Shown in pieces: positions 1 to 8,387 of a stretch of 64,000 nt of DNA (its first letter is position 1; each line of letters starts with the position of its first letter). The stretch covers positions 372,071 through 436,070 of the forward strand of contig NZ_LN908976.1 in the NCBI RefSeq assembly GCF_001486165.1. Reading direction: 5' to 3'. A model generated the notes under the pieces. It was not told the DNA's origin. It searched no databases and was given only the letters and a program-made list of their open reading frames with translations. The translations under genes and the position numbers were made by a program. This stretch comes from Bittarella massiliensis (ex Durand et al. 2017) (GTDB lineage: Bacteria > Bacillota > Clostridia > Oscillospirales > Ruminococcaceae).

Positions 1-394
1 CGGCGATGTTGGTCAGGGGGCCCAGGGCGGCGATCACCATCTCCCCCGCGGCCTCCCTGATCTTGGCCGCCATGAAGTCAACGGCATTTTCCCCCAGGGG
101 CCCCCGCTGCGACAGGGGCAGGATCACCCCGTCCAGCGCCGTGGCGCCGTGGTAGGAGAGGGCCGGCCGGCACTCCCCCGCCAGGGGTTTGACACAGCCG
201 GGGACCACCGGGATCTCCTCCCCCAGAAAGGCCACCAGCCGCAGGGCGTTTTCGGTGACATTGGGCAGCAGCCCGTTGCCGGGGACGGTGGTGATCCCCT
301 GCAGGTCAAACACCCCGCTGCCCAGCGCCATGAAGAGGGCGGCCGCGTCGTCGTGTCCGGGGTCGCAGTCCATCAAAAGCGGAATTCGGTTCAT
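1..394 (-). CDS. Nucleoside hydrolase, N-terminal part (runs off left edge)
   Basis: This is the first 131 codons of an inosine/uridine-preferring nucleoside hydrolase (IunH/Rih family), which cleaves the N-glycosidic bond of ribonucleosides in salvage. The N-terminus carries the family calcium-binding signature, LLMDCDPGHDDAAAL, with Asp9, Asp11, Asp15 and Asp16 in place, and further on ALGPLTN, also typical of the family. The start is an ATG preceded by GGGAGGATGAAAG. The C-terminus lies beyond the window. A second, more divergent nucleoside hydrolase lies 2.4 kb away on the same strand, but the two are not an operon because an FAD oxidoreductase and a tetR gene separate them. Substrate range cannot be read from the fragment. 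Confidence 0.9.
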   Translation of the reverse strand, partial: MNRIPLLMDCDPGHDDAAALFMALGSGVFDLQGITTVPGNGLLPNVTENALRLVAFLGEEIPVVPGCVKPLAGECRPALSYHGATALDGVILPLSQRGPLGENAVDFMAAKIREAAGEMVIAALGPLTNIA

Positions 395-435
395 CTTTCA
401 TCCTCCCTTTGCCTAACCTTTTTTCGTACCGTTTC

Positions 436-465
436 ATTGTATCAGCAAAGGGGCCGCACAGACAA
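436..465 (-). promoter_or_regulatory. Probable sigma-A promoter of the left-edge nucleoside hydrolase
   Basis: On the minus strand TTGTCT (460-465) and TACAAT (436-441) are separated by 18 nt and lie about 40 bp upstream of the ATG. The -35 box falls inside the hairpin at 447-481. Confidence 0.45.
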
Positions 466-481
466 TACGGCCCCTTTTTTT
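447..481. terminator. Intrinsic terminator hairpin
   Basis: Perfect 10-bp stem AAAGGGGCCG / CGGCCCCTTT with an 11-nt loop and a T-run on the plus side. It lies just past the stop of the FAD oxidoreductase on the minus strand, where only three Ts follow, so it is at best a weak terminator in that direction. Confidence 0.55.
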
Positions 482-526
482 CAGCGTTCCCACGGGAATC
501 GCCCTCTTTTTTTGGCTAGTTTGCCC

Positions 527-2026
527 TCACTTCTCCCCGCCGACAAAGGGCATCCTTTCGGTCCGGCAGATGCGACGGACCGTCTGACTGCCGCAGATGA
601 GGGCGATGGGCAGTCCGCCGGTGGTCTGGCACCACTGGCTGGCAAGCAGGGCGTTTTTCAGCCCCTTGACCCGGCCGGCGGCCGCCATCTGCCCCGCGCC
701 CGGTGTCAGCACAAAGGACATCCAGGCCCCCTGATAGGCGCTGCACCATCGGTGGTAGGTCACCGGGGTCGTCAGGTCAAGGGGCAAAAGCTTCCCCGCC
801 AATTCCGGGAATTGCCCCTCGACGCGGCGGCGCACCTCCTCCAGCAGCCGCGCCTTCTCGGCCCGGTAGGCCGTTCGGTCCCGGGCAAGGGACTGCCAAT
901 AGGGGTAGTCCTCGGCCGCCGACTGGTCCAGGTTGCAGACCATCACCGTCTGCCCCGCAGGGGCGAAGGTCGGCTCGTCGCTGTACTGGGTGATGCCCAG
1001 GTGCTCTGCCCGCTGGGTCCCAACCGAAAGCGGCTCCACCAAAAAGCCCAGGGTGCGGGGCCAGTCCCGCAGGTCCGCCGCCACCCCAAACGCCGCCCGC
1101 ACCGAGGTGGGGCGGGGATTTTTCTCCTCAGCGGCAAACCGCCTGTCCCAGGCGGGAGCCGGGTGCCTGCCCCCCAGCAGCCGGTGCAGGGCAAAGTGGG
1201 CGTCGCAGGCCGCCACCGTCCAGTCCGCCGCCAGCCGCTCGCCGCCCGCGAGCACCAGCCCCCGGGCCCGGCCGTCCTCCTCCCAGACCTCTTCCACCGG
1301 GCAGGAAAGGCGCAGTTCGCCCCCCAGCGCCCGGTAGCGCTCCGCCATTCGCAGGGCCAGGGCCCGCGAGCCCCCGGCGGGCACGTCCCCGTTGCCGCCG
1401 GTAAAGGTCGCCAGGGAAAAGAGCAAGGCGCTGGCGGCGTATCCGGGCGGCAGAAAGTGCCCCATCATCGCCCGCAGGGCCGGATTTTGAAACCGCCCGG
1501 CAAACGCCGCCACCGACAGCTTGCCGTATTTCTGCATCGGCGCCGCCGCCCCCGCCATCGAGGCCATCATCCGGCAGAGTTCCAGGGGGTTCATCATATC
1601 CATGGGCTTGCCGGAGGGGATCTCCATCCCCTCCAGGGTGCGGATGGCCGCGCACATCTCGCGGATGCGGGCTTCGTCCTCGGGGGCAGCGCGGCAGAGC
1701 TCCTCCTCGGTCCGCTCCAAATCCCGCCAGAAGGTCAAGTCGCCGTCCGGATGATAAAACCGCCAGAAGGAATCGGGCTGGTGAAGCGCCACCCCGTCCA
1801 GGGCCCCCACCTCCTCCCACATCCGCCGCAGAGGGGTGCCCTCTCGAGTGCCGGTCAGCCAGTGGATACAGCCGTCGATGTGGTAGCCCTGCCGGTCCCA
1901 GCCGGTGCACTCGCCCCCCGGCAGGGGGTTTTTCTCGCAGATGATCGTCTGAAACCCACTCTTTTGGGCGTAGATGCCGGCGGCCATTCCGGCCACCCCC
2001 GCCCCGACGATGGCGATCTTTTTCAC
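527..2026 (-). CDS. Phytoene desaturase-like FAD/NAD(P) oxidoreductase
   Basis: A 499-residue flavoprotein of the CrtI/phytoene desaturase-like amine oxidase superfamily. The N-terminus is a Rossmann FAD-binding fold, KKIAIVGAGVAGMAAGI (Gly8, Gly10, Gly13), followed by CEKNPLPGGECTGW, the second dinucleotide-contacting segment of this family. I chose the GTG at 2026 because the protein then begins at the first beta strand and GAGAGGAG lies about 9 nt upstream; an upstream ATG at 2077 would add 17 arginine/glycine-rich residues. The gene follows the tetR gene by 76 bp on the same strand, suggesting TetR-controlled expression. No carotenoid genes are nearby, so a carotenoid substrate is not implied; the substrate is unknown. 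Confidence 0.8.
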   Translation of the reverse strand: MKKIAIVGAGVAGMAAGIYAQKSGFQTIICEKNPLPGGECTGWDRQGYHIDGCIHWLTGTREGTPLRRMWEEVGALDGVALHQPDSFWRFYHPDGDLTFWRDLERTEEELCRAAPEDEARIREMCAAIRTLEGMEIPSGKPMDMMNPLELCRMMASMAGAAAPMQKYGKLSVAAFAGRFQNPALRAMMGHFLPPGYAASALLFSLATFTGGNGDVPAGGSRALALRMAERYRALGGELRLSCPVEEVWEEDGRARGLVLAGGERLAADWTVAACDAHFALHRLLGGRHPAPAWDRRFAAEEKNPRPTSVRAAFGVAADLRDWPRTLGFLVEPLSVGTQRAEHLGITQYSDEPTFAPAGQTVMVCNLDQSAAEDYPYWQSLARDRTAYRAEKARLLEEVRRRVEGQFPELAGKLLPLDLTTPVTYHRWCSAYQGAWMSFVLTPGAGQMAAAGRVKGLKNALLASQWCQTTGGLPIALICGSQTVRRICRTERMPFVGGEK

Positions 2027-2102
2027 CGCTTGCACTCCTCTCTCGGCGGCCGTCCGGCCGCCCTCAGGCCCGCCCAAAGGCAGGACGCCCCTCTCTTCCC
2101 CG

Positions 2103-2675
2103 CTACCGCCGCAGGATGTCCACCAGCCACCCCGGTTCGGGGCAGGGCTCCTCCGGGCAGCGGGCCAGCTCCTCCGCCGCCCCCTGCACCGCCGTCCAGA
2201 AGGCCAGCGACAGAGCCAAGGGGTCCCCCTCTTTAAATACCCCCATGGCCTGCCCCGCCGCCACCAGCGGCGCCGAGCGGCGGATGTTGTCTACCCCCTG
2301 GGCCCGCTCCCGCACGGCAGGGGGAAACTCCTCGCTGTACTGGGCGCGGCCCATCAGCACAAAGACCTTGGCCACCGCCGGGTTTTGGGCGATGGCCCCG
2401 AAGATGCCCTCCGCCGCCCGCAAGAAAAACTGCTCCGGGTCGACCTGGGGCAGCTCCATCATCTGCGCCGGGCCCCGCCGCCCCAGGTCGATGAGCTCCT
2501 CGAGCACCGCCTCTTTGGAGGGGAAGTAGTGAAAGAGGAGCCCCGCGCTCATCCCCGCGGCGGCGGCGATGTCCCCCACCTTGGTGGCCGCGTATCCCCG
2601 GCGAACAAAGAGGTCCAAACTCACCCCCAAAATCTCTCGGCGGCGGCGCGCCCGCTGTTCCTCCCGCTTGTTCAT
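2103..2675 (-). CDS. TetR/AcrR family transcriptional regulator
   Basis: A 190-residue one-component repressor. Residues about 14-55 form the TetR helix-turn-helix domain (ILGVSLDLFVRRGYAATKVG, then IAAAAGMSAGLLFHYFPSK), and the rest is an all-helical ligand-binding and dimerisation domain. It is promoter-proximal to the FAD oxidoreductase, and a 31-bp dyad sits directly against its start codon, so autorepression and control of the downstream enzyme are likely. The ligand cannot be inferred from sequence. Confidence 0.9.
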   Translation of the reverse strand: MNKREEQRARRRREILGVSLDLFVRRGYAATKVGDIAAAAGMSAGLLFHYFPSKEAVLEELIDLGRRGPAQMMELPQVDPEQFFLRAAEGIFGAIAQNPAVAKVFVLMGRAQYSEEFPPAVRERAQGVDNIRRSAPLVAAGQAMGVFKEGDPLALSLAFWTAVQGAAEELARCPEEPCPEPGWLVDILRR

Positions 2676-2679
2676 TTTA

Positions 2680-2710
2680 TTAAATCTCCATTCATTGAAT
2701 ATTTATTTAA
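2680..2710 (-). promoter_or_regulatory. Dyad operator, probably bound by the adjacent TetR protein
   Basis: A nested symmetric element centred on 2695: TTAAAT (2680-2685), 4 nt, ATTCATTGAAT (2690-2700, itself palindromic), 4 nt, ATTTAA (2705-2710). All arms share one centre, as expected for a homodimeric repressor. It begins 4 bp upstream of the tetR start codon. Confidence 0.65.
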
Positions 2711-2777
2711 CAAACTTAGTGTACCCCTTCTCCCCTGCCCTGTCAACTCCCATTTTGCACCGGGGTAAAATGGGTGC

Positions 2778-2812
2778 AAAAAGGCGGCCCGCCCTCTCTG
2801 GGGCGGACCGCT
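2778..2812 (-). terminator. Intrinsic terminator of the nucleoside hydrolase-like gene
   Basis: GC-rich stem (2783-2794 with 2800-2811, one mismatch) followed on the minus strand by a run of five Ts, 17 bp past the stop codon of the gene at 2829. Confidence 0.7.
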
Positions 2813-2828
2813 CTCGGTGTTTGGGTCC

Positions 2829-3812
2829 CTACCGGGCCAGCTTGGTGTACAGGTCGCCGATGATGCGGTCGCGGCGGACGCTGTATACGTAGAGGATGGG
2901 GTGGTTGCAGGGGCAGATGCTGTAATACCCGTCGTAGGAGGGGATGGGGGCGGGTTCCAGCCGGGTCTCGGTGCAGTCCATCTCCAGCAGCCAGGCCACC
3001 GGGGCCACGTCCCAGATGGTGCGGCTCCAGAAGGGGCCCTGGCGGTTTCGCTCCGCCTCCTCCCTGGTGATGTCGCAGAGGTAGTCGCAGAGCTGGTTTT
3101 TCCCCCGCAGCCAGTACTCGATTTCGGGGCCGGTGGTGGTCAGGGCCGAGACCACCCCGTTGCAGGGGAAGAGCACCACCGGCACCCCGCACCCCAGGAG
3201 GACGCGGGCGGCGGCCACGTCCTGCAGCATGTTGAACTCCTTGGTGTTGAACCACTCCAGCGCGTGGCCCCCCAGCCAGAGCACCACCACCTTGCGGGCA
3301 ATGGCCGGCTCCATCAGCAGGGCCGAGGCCACGTTGGTGATGGCGCCGATGGCGATGACGTATAGGGGGTCGCCGTCGGGGCGGGCCATGGCCCGGGCCA
3401 CCAGGTCGCGGGCGGCCGGCGAGTCCACCGGGGTCTCCTCGTCGGCCAAAAAGCGGTCGGAGCCGCGGTAGACCATCTGCCCGCAGTCCCCCTCCCGCCC
3501 CATCAGCGCCAGGACGCGGTGGGTCTCCTGATAGCTGCGCTCCATCCCCTCGGCGGCGCTGGCCACCTTCTCGTTGTGAAAGGGGGCCGCGTAGATGGCC
3601 TGCAGGTCGATCCGCTCGGGGGAGCGGAGGATGTAGGCCAGGGCGAACTGGTCGTCCACCTCGTTGAAGGGGTCGGTGTCCAGCACCGCGCTCACCCGCC
3701 CGGCGGGTTTTTTGAGCCGGCTCACGATGAATTCCGGCGGGATGTCGTGGGCCGGGGCCGGGTGGTCGTAGTGGATGTCCATAAACTCTTCCAGCAAACT
3801 GTGATAGCGCAT
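2829..3812 (-). CDS. Nucleoside hydrolase-like protein (divergent subfamily)
   Basis: A 327-residue relative of inosine/uridine nucleoside hydrolases. The metal site is present in the longer-spaced form VLDTDPFNEVDDQFAL (Asp45, Asp47, Asp53, Asp54), two residues longer than the canonical DTDPGxDD loop. IAIGAITNVASAL matches the conserved central motif. There is a 44-residue N-terminal extension before the catalytic core. The ATG start has AAGGAAGG 6 nt upstream. It is a single-gene unit between the TetR operator and a terminator. Probable function is hydrolysis of a nucleoside or nucleoside-like N-glycoside; the altered loop means the substrate is uncertain. Confidence 0.82.
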   Translation of the reverse strand: MRYHSLLEEFMDIHYDHPAPAHDIPPEFIVSRLKKPAGRVSAVLDTDPFNEVDDQFALAYILRSPERIDLQAIYAAPFHNEKVASAAEGMERSYQETHRVLALMGREGDCGQMVYRGSDRFLADEETPVDSPAARDLVARAMARPDGDPLYVIAIGAITNVASALLMEPAIARKVVVLWLGGHALEWFNTKEFNMLQDVAAARVLLGCGVPVVLFPCNGVVSALTTTGPEIEYWLRGKNQLCDYLCDITREEAERNRQGPFWSRTIWDVAPVAWLLEMDCTETRLEPAPIPSYDGYYSICPCNHPILYVYSVRRDRIIGDLYTKLAR

Positions 3813-3932
3813 GAAAAGCCTTCCTTTCTCCGGCAGGGCTTGCCTGCCCCAGTGGGGTCCCTCACTGCCCTCACTCTACCACATCCGCCGCCGGCTGTCT
3901 GTACCCGGCGAAAAAATTCCCCCTTTCGGGCA

Positions 3933-3969
3933 AAAAACGGCCTGTCCCCGCAAGGGACAGGCCGTTTTT
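3933..3969 (-). terminator. Terminator of the polA-ywlE-rimI-tsaD operon
   Basis: Perfect stem AAAACGGCCTGTCCC / GGGACAGGCCGTTTT with loop CGCAA. T-runs occur on both sides, so it can act in both directions; it lies 10 bp beyond the tsaD stop. Confidence 0.85.
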
Positions 3970-3978
3970 CTCTCTTTT

Positions 3979-4989
3979 TTACCCCACCAGGTCGATGGGC
4001 AGGCTGGCCACCGCGTTCCAGCCCAGTCCGGCCAGGTTGCCGGCGCAGTACTCGTAGTACCCCTGGGAGGCGATCATCGCCCCGTTGTCCCCGCAGAGGG
4101 AGAGGGGCGGCAGGTAGAGGGCCAACCCCTCTTCCCGGCAGCGCTCGCTCAACTTCCCCCGCAGCCCCGAGTTGGCGCTGACCCCCCCGGCCACCGCCAG
4201 GGTCTTGTAGCCCAGGTCCCGGGCCGCCGCCAGCAGGTTGTGGCAGAGGATGTCGGCCACCTTTTCCTGAAAGCTGGCGCAGATGTCGTCCACCGGCAGT
4301 TCGGCGCCCCGCTGGGCAGCGTTGTGGGCGGTGTTGATGACCGCTGTCTTGAGGCCGGAAAAGCTGAAGTCGTACTTCCCCGCCACCTTGGGGGTGGGGA
4401 AGGAGAAGGCCCCCTTGTCCCCCCGCTGGGCGGCCCTGTCCAGGGCGATCCCCCCCGGGTAGGGGAAGCCCAGGGTGCGGGCGGCCTTGTCAAAGGCCTC
4501 GCCCGCGGCGTCGTCCAGGGTGCGCCCCACCACCCGAAATGCGGTGTAGGAGAGCACCTCGATGATGTGGCTGTGCCCCCCCGACACCACCAGGCAGAGA
4601 AAGGGCGGCTGCAAGTCGGGGTGGGCGATGTAGTTGGCGGCGATGTGCCCCCGCAGGTGGTGCACCGGCACCAGGGGTTTCCCCGCCGAGTAGGCCAGCC
4701 CCTTGGCGAAGTTGAGCCCCACCAGCAGGCAGCCGATCAGCCCCGGGGCATAGGTCACCGCCACCGCGCCGATCTCCTCCAGGGGGACCCCCGCCTCTTC
4801 CAGGGCCTGGCGGTAAATCTGCGAGATGGCCTCGGCGTGCCGGCGGGAGGCGATTTCCGGCACCACCCCGCCGTAGAGGCGGTGCTCCTCGATCTGCGAG
4901 GCCACCACGTTGGAGAGCACCTCTCTCCCGTCTCTCACCACCGCGCAGGCGGTCTCGTCGCAGGACGACTCAATTCCCAGTACCAGCAT
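3979..4989 (-). CDS. tsaD: tRNA N6-threonylcarbamoyladenosine transferase TsaD
   Basis: A 336-residue member of the universal Kae1/TsaD/Qri7 family, which transfers the threonylcarbamoyl group to A37 of ANN-decoding tRNAs in the cytoplasm. The N-terminus VLGIESSCDETACAV and the metal-binding HHLRGHIAA (two of the iron ligands) are diagnostic, as are VSGGHSHI and VAGGVSANS. The ATG at 4989 gives the normal N-terminus and has AAGGAG upstream; an in-frame ATG at 5013 would add 8 residues. It overlaps the end of rimI by 20 bp, the standard rimI-tsaD pairing of Firmicutes. tsaB and tsaE are not in the window. Confidence 0.95.
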   Translation of the reverse strand: MLVLGIESSCDETACAVVRDGREVLSNVVASQIEEHRLYGGVVPEIASRRHAEAISQIYRQALEEAGVPLEEIGAVAVTYAPGLIGCLLVGLNFAKGLAYSAGKPLVPVHHLRGHIAANYIAHPDLQPPFLCLVVSGGHSHIIEVLSYTAFRVVGRTLDDAAGEAFDKAARTLGFPYPGGIALDRAAQRGDKGAFSFPTPKVAGKYDFSFSGLKTAVINTAHNAAQRGAELPVDDICASFQEKVADILCHNLLAAARDLGYKTLAVAGGVSANSGLRGKLSERCREEGLALYLPPLSLCGDNGAMIASQGYYEYCAGNLAGLGWNAVASLPIDLVG

Positions 4990-5334
4990 CCTCTGCCGCG
5001 CTCCTTCCGTCACTCTCTAGTCGCAGGTTCAAAATCAGGGCGTCCTCGTCCGGCGCCCGGTAAAACCGGGGCCGCCGCCCCGCCGCCGCAAACCCCAGCT
5101 TGCGGTAGAGGGCCACCGCCCCCCGGTTGGAGGCCCGCACCTCCAGCGAGCAGAGGGCGGCCCTACACTCTGGCCCTGCTGCGCGCGTGTCCGACGTGGG
5201 CCTGTCTCTTATACACATCTAGATGTGTATAAGAGACAGCCCCAGGGGCTGGGGCCGAAGGTCGCCGCCTCGATGGCCGCCACCTCTTCCAGCAGCGCTC
5301 CCTCGGCGGGGAGCACTGTCCAGCTAGCGGCCAT
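4970..5334 (-). CDS. rimI: Ribosomal-protein alanine N-acetyltransferase RimI, interrupted by an adapter artefact
   Basis: RimI is a GNAT enzyme that acetylates the N-terminal alanine of ribosomal protein S18. The start (ATG at 5334, overlapping the ywlE stop by 11 bp) encodes MAASWTVLPAEG and then AAIEAATFGPSPW, a typical RimI beginning. The end encodes CSLEVRASNRGAVALYRKLG and then FAAAGRRPRFY, the typical RimI acetyl-CoA half. Between them sits the adapter pair at 5202-5239, and the halves are in different frames. Compared with the usual ~150 residues, roughly 40-50 middle residues, including most of the acetyl-CoA P-loop region, are missing. The true gene is probably intact in the organism; what is shown here is an assembly join. 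Confidence 0.85.
5202..5239. other. Inverted pair of Tn5/Nextera mosaic-end adapters (library artefact)
   Basis: CTGTCTCTTATACACATCT (5202-5220) is followed without a gap by its exact reverse complement, AGATGTGTATAAGAGACAG (5221-5239). This 19-bp sequence is the hyperactive Tn5 mosaic end used in Nextera tagmentation. Two ends head to head inside rimI mark untrimmed adapter joined by the assembler, not a transposon. Confidence 0.97.
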
Positions 5335-5755
5335 CGGCGCCCAGCTCCTGCAAGATGCCGTTGACCGCCGCCGAGATCTGCGACAGGCAGGCCCGGTAGG
5401 CCTCGATCCCCTGGCCGTAGGGGTCGGAGACGCCGCCCCCCAGCAGGTGCACCTTCTTCATGCTGCCGCTGTCGAGCACCGCCTCCAAGATCTCCCGGTG
5501 CTGTTCAGTCATCACGTAGATCTCGTCGGCGTCCTCCACCGCCCGCATGGTCAGGGTGCTCGAGCGAAAGTCCCCGCTGTCGATCCCGATCTCCGCCAGG
5601 GCGGCGGCCGCTTCGGGGGTGATGGTGTCCCCCGGAAAGGCGGAGAACCCGCAGCTTGCGCAGGTGATGCTCTCATCCCTGCACCGGGCGCGAAACACCA
5701 GCTCCGCCATGGGGCTGCGGCAGGTGTTGCCGGTACAGGCGAACAGGATTTTCAT
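5324..5755 (-). CDS. ywlE: Low-molecular-weight phosphatase, probably protein-arginine phosphatase YwlE
   Basis: A 143-residue LMW-PTP family protein. The P-loop CTGNTCRS gives the CX5R signature (Cys7, Arg13, Ser14), and the general-acid loop is DPYG (Asp111). The Thr at position 11, inside the P-loop, is the residue known to favour phosphoarginine over phosphotyrosine in Bacillus YwlE, so arginine phosphatase activity, opposing McsB-type kinases, is the better guess. It starts 34 bp after the polA stop and overlaps rimI by 11 bp, so it is part of the polA operon. mcsB and clpC are not in the window. Confidence 0.85.
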   Translation of the reverse strand: MKILFACTGNTCRSPMAELVFRARCRDESITCASCGFSAFPGDTITPEAAAALAEIGIDSGDFRSSTLTMRAVEDADEIYVMTEQHREILEAVLDSGSMKKVHLLGGGVSDPYGQGIEAYRACLSQISAAVNGILQELGADGR

Positions 5756-5789
5756 TTCGCACTTCCCTCCGTCACTCTCGTTGTCTCTG

Positions 5790-8321
5790 TCATCCCTTGG
5801 CCAGGTACCAGTTGACGCCGGTGTGGGCGTCCACCACCAGGGGCACCGCCAGCGCGGCCGCGCCCTGCATCTCCTCGGTCACCAGGTCGGCCACCCGCTG
5901 GGCGTCTTCCTCCCGCGCCTCCACGATCAGCTCGTCGTGCACCTGCAAAATCAGTTTGGCGTCCAGCCCCTCGTCGCGCAGCCGCTCCCAGACCCGGCAC
6001 ATGGCGATCTTGATGATGTCCGCCGCCGTCCCCTGGATGGGGGAGTTCATGGCCATCCGCTTGCCCAGCGCCTGCAACACCTTGTTCTTGCTGGCCAGCT
6101 CCCGGATGTACCGGCGGCGGCCGTAGAGGGTGGTGACGTACCCGCAGTCCCGGGCGTCCTCCACCGTTCTCTCCATAAAGGCGCGCACCCCCTGGTAGGT
6201 CTCCAGGTAGCCCTTGATGTAGGCGTCCGCCTCGGCCACCGATACCTCGATGTCCTGCGCCAGGGAGTAGGCGCCGATGCCGTAGACGATGCCGAAGTTG
6301 ACCGCCTTGGCCCGGCGGCGCATCTGGGGGGTCACGAAGTCCAGCGGCATCCCAAACACCTGGGAGGCGGTGATGGTGTGGATGTCCTGCCCGCTGCGAA
6401 AGGCCTCGATCATCCGCTCGTCATCTGCCATGTGGGCCAGCACCCGCAGCTCGATCTGGGAGTAGTCGGCGTCCACCAGGGTGTAGCCCGGCCGGGCCAC
6501 AAAGAACTTGCGCAGCTCGCTGCCCAGGGGGGTGCGCACCGGGATGTTTTGCATGTTGGGCTCGGTGGAGGAGATGCGCCCGGTGCGGGTCTCGGTCTGG
6601 TTGAAGCGGGAGTGGATCCGCCCGTCCTCCCTCACCACCTTCAACAGCCCCTCCACATAGGTGGATTTGAGCTTGGTGTAGCTGCGGTAGTCCAGGATGT
6701 CCTGGATCACCGGGTCCTTGCCCAGCAGGCCGTTCAGGACGTCGGCGTTGGTGGACCAGCCGGTCTTGGTCTTCTTGCCGTGGGGCAGCCCCAGATCCTC
6801 AAACAGGGCGACGCCCAACTGCTGGGGGCTGTTGATGTTGAACGACCGCCCCACCCGGTCGAAGATGCGCTGCTGCACCTGGGCGATGTCCAGGTCGAGC
6901 ATCTCCCCGTACTGGCGGATGCCCTCGCAGTCCACCGCGACGCCGGTCTCCTCCATGTCGCAGAGGACCTGGGCCAGGGGCAGTTCGATGCGCGCCAACA
7001 GCTCGGTCTCCCCCGCTGCCGCCAGCTTCTCTTGCAGGGTGGCGAGCAGGGGCATCAGGGCGGCGAGCTCCCCCTTCTGGGGCAGCTCTTCCTCCAATGA
7101 AAAGGCCGGGGCGGCCCCGTACTCGCCGATGAGCGCCTCCAGCTGGTAGGCGCTGGCGGTGGGGTTGAGCAGGTAGGCCGCCAACATCCCGTCAAAGGCG
7201 ATCCCCGCCGCCTCGGGCAGCAGGTGGTAGAGGGCCTTGCTGTCAAACACCCATTTGGCGACCGTTTCATCTGCCAGCAGGGGGGCGATTTCGGCGAGGC
7301 CGGGGTAGAGGGCCACGTCCGTCCCCCGCACCGCCGCCCAGCGGCCGTCCTCCAGCGCCAGCACCCCCACCGGCCCCTCGCCGGCGGGCAGGGCGTCGGC
7401 CACCCGGGCGGAGGGCAGAGGGGCGGCCTCTTTCTCGCCCTCGGGGGCGGGGGCCGCGCCGTCGGGGTGCAGCCCCAGGCGGCCGATGAGCGACTGCATC
7501 TCCAGCCGGGAGAGGGTCTGGTAGAGCCAGCCCTCGTCCGCCGGGGCGGTCTTGTAGTGGCTCAGGTCCCCGTCGATGGGGACGTCGGTGCGGATCTCCG
7601 CCAGCTGGCGGGAGAGGTAGGCCGTCTCCCGCCCCTTTTCCAGTTTGGCCCGCACCCCCGGTTTGATGGCCGGGTCGTCCAGGTGCTCGTACACCCCGTC
7701 CAGGGTGCCGAACTGGGCGATCAGGCTCAGGGCGGTCTTCTCCCCGATCCCCGCCACCCCGGGGATGTTGTCGGAGCTGTCCCCCATCAGGGCCTTGACC
7801 TCGATCATCTGGATGGGCTCGACCCCGTAGCGCTCCCGGATCGACTCGGGGGTCAGCACCTCGGACTTTTGGGTGGTGGAGAGGCGCACCGACACCCGCT
7901 CGCCGATGAGCTGGTAGCTGTCTCGGTCCCCGGTGCAGAGGACGCAGTCCTCCCCCCCCTCCCGGCAGAGGCGGGCGAAGGTTCCCAGGATGTCGTCGGC
8001 CTCAAACCCCTCCACCGCCAGCAGGGGGTAGCCCATCTTCTGCAAAATCTCCTTGAGCAGGGGCAGTTGCTGGGCCAGCTCGTCGGGCATCCCCTTGCGA
8101 CCGGCCTTGTACTGGTCGTACTGCAGGTGGCGGAAGGTGGGGGCCCGCAGGTCAAAGGCGATGGCGATGCCGTCCGGCTCCACCTCCTGCCGGATGCCCA
8201 GAAGGATGTTGAGAAAGCCGTAGATGGCGTTGGTGTAGCTGCCGTCCTTGGTGGTCAGCAGCTTGATGCCGTAAAAGGCCCGGTTGACGATGCTGTTGCC
8301 GTCGATGCAAACGAATTTCAT
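5790..8321 (-). CDS. polA: DNA polymerase I
   Basis: An 843-residue family A polymerase for Okazaki fragment processing and repair synthesis. The N-terminal ~290 residues are the 5'-3' exonuclease (MKFVCIDGNSIVNRAFYG at the start, then LMGDSSDNIPGVAGIGEKTA). The middle domain has the exonuclease fold but I do not see the DEDD proofreading residues, as usual for clostridial Pol I. The polymerase domain has motif A DADYSQIELR (Asp617), motif B RRRAKAVNFGIVYG and motif C LQVHDE. The ATG at 8321 fits the family N-terminus; the open frame upstream reads through the promoter. First gene of a polA-ywlE-rimI-tsaD operon, divergent from dusB. Confidence 0.96.
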   Translation of the reverse strand: MKFVCIDGNSIVNRAFYGIKLLTTKDGSYTNAIYGFLNILLGIRQEVEPDGIAIAFDLRAPTFRHLQYDQYKAGRKGMPDELAQQLPLLKEILQKMGYPLLAVEGFEADDILGTFARLCREGGEDCVLCTGDRDSYQLIGERVSVRLSTTQKSEVLTPESIRERYGVEPIQMIEVKALMGDSSDNIPGVAGIGEKTALSLIAQFGTLDGVYEHLDDPAIKPGVRAKLEKGRETAYLSRQLAEIRTDVPIDGDLSHYKTAPADEGWLYQTLSRLEMQSLIGRLGLHPDGAAPAPEGEKEAAPLPSARVADALPAGEGPVGVLALEDGRWAAVRGTDVALYPGLAEIAPLLADETVAKWVFDSKALYHLLPEAAGIAFDGMLAAYLLNPTASAYQLEALIGEYGAAPAFSLEEELPQKGELAALMPLLATLQEKLAAAGETELLARIELPLAQVLCDMEETGVAVDCEGIRQYGEMLDLDIAQVQQRIFDRVGRSFNINSPQQLGVALFEDLGLPHGKKTKTGWSTNADVLNGLLGKDPVIQDILDYRSYTKLKSTYVEGLLKVVREDGRIHSRFNQTETRTGRISSTEPNMQNIPVRTPLGSELRKFFVARPGYTLVDADYSQIELRVLAHMADDERMIEAFRSGQDIHTITASQVFGMPLDFVTPQMRRRAKAVNFGIVYGIGAYSLAQDIEVSVAEADAYIKGYLETYQGVRAFMERTVEDARDCGYVTTLYGRRRYIRELASKNKVLQALGKRMAMNSPIQGTAADIIKIAMCRVWERLRDEGLDAKLILQVHDELIVEAREEDAQRVADLVTEEMQGAAALAVPLVVDAHTGVNWYLAKG

Positions 8322-8387
8322 CCCAGTCTCCCCTCCCCCGGCGGCCGTTCGGCCCGGGGCGATATGCGCGCAAAAACAGATGGTATT

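Noticed and set aside
149-2236. 695-codon plus-strand open frame over the FAD oxidoreductase and tetR
   Set aside because: It is antisense to two recognisable proteins and crosses a terminator.
5202-5239. Natural Tn5/IS50 end or mobile-element junction
   Set aside because: Two exact 19-bp mosaic ends abut with nothing between them and no target duplication or transposase; this is library adapter.
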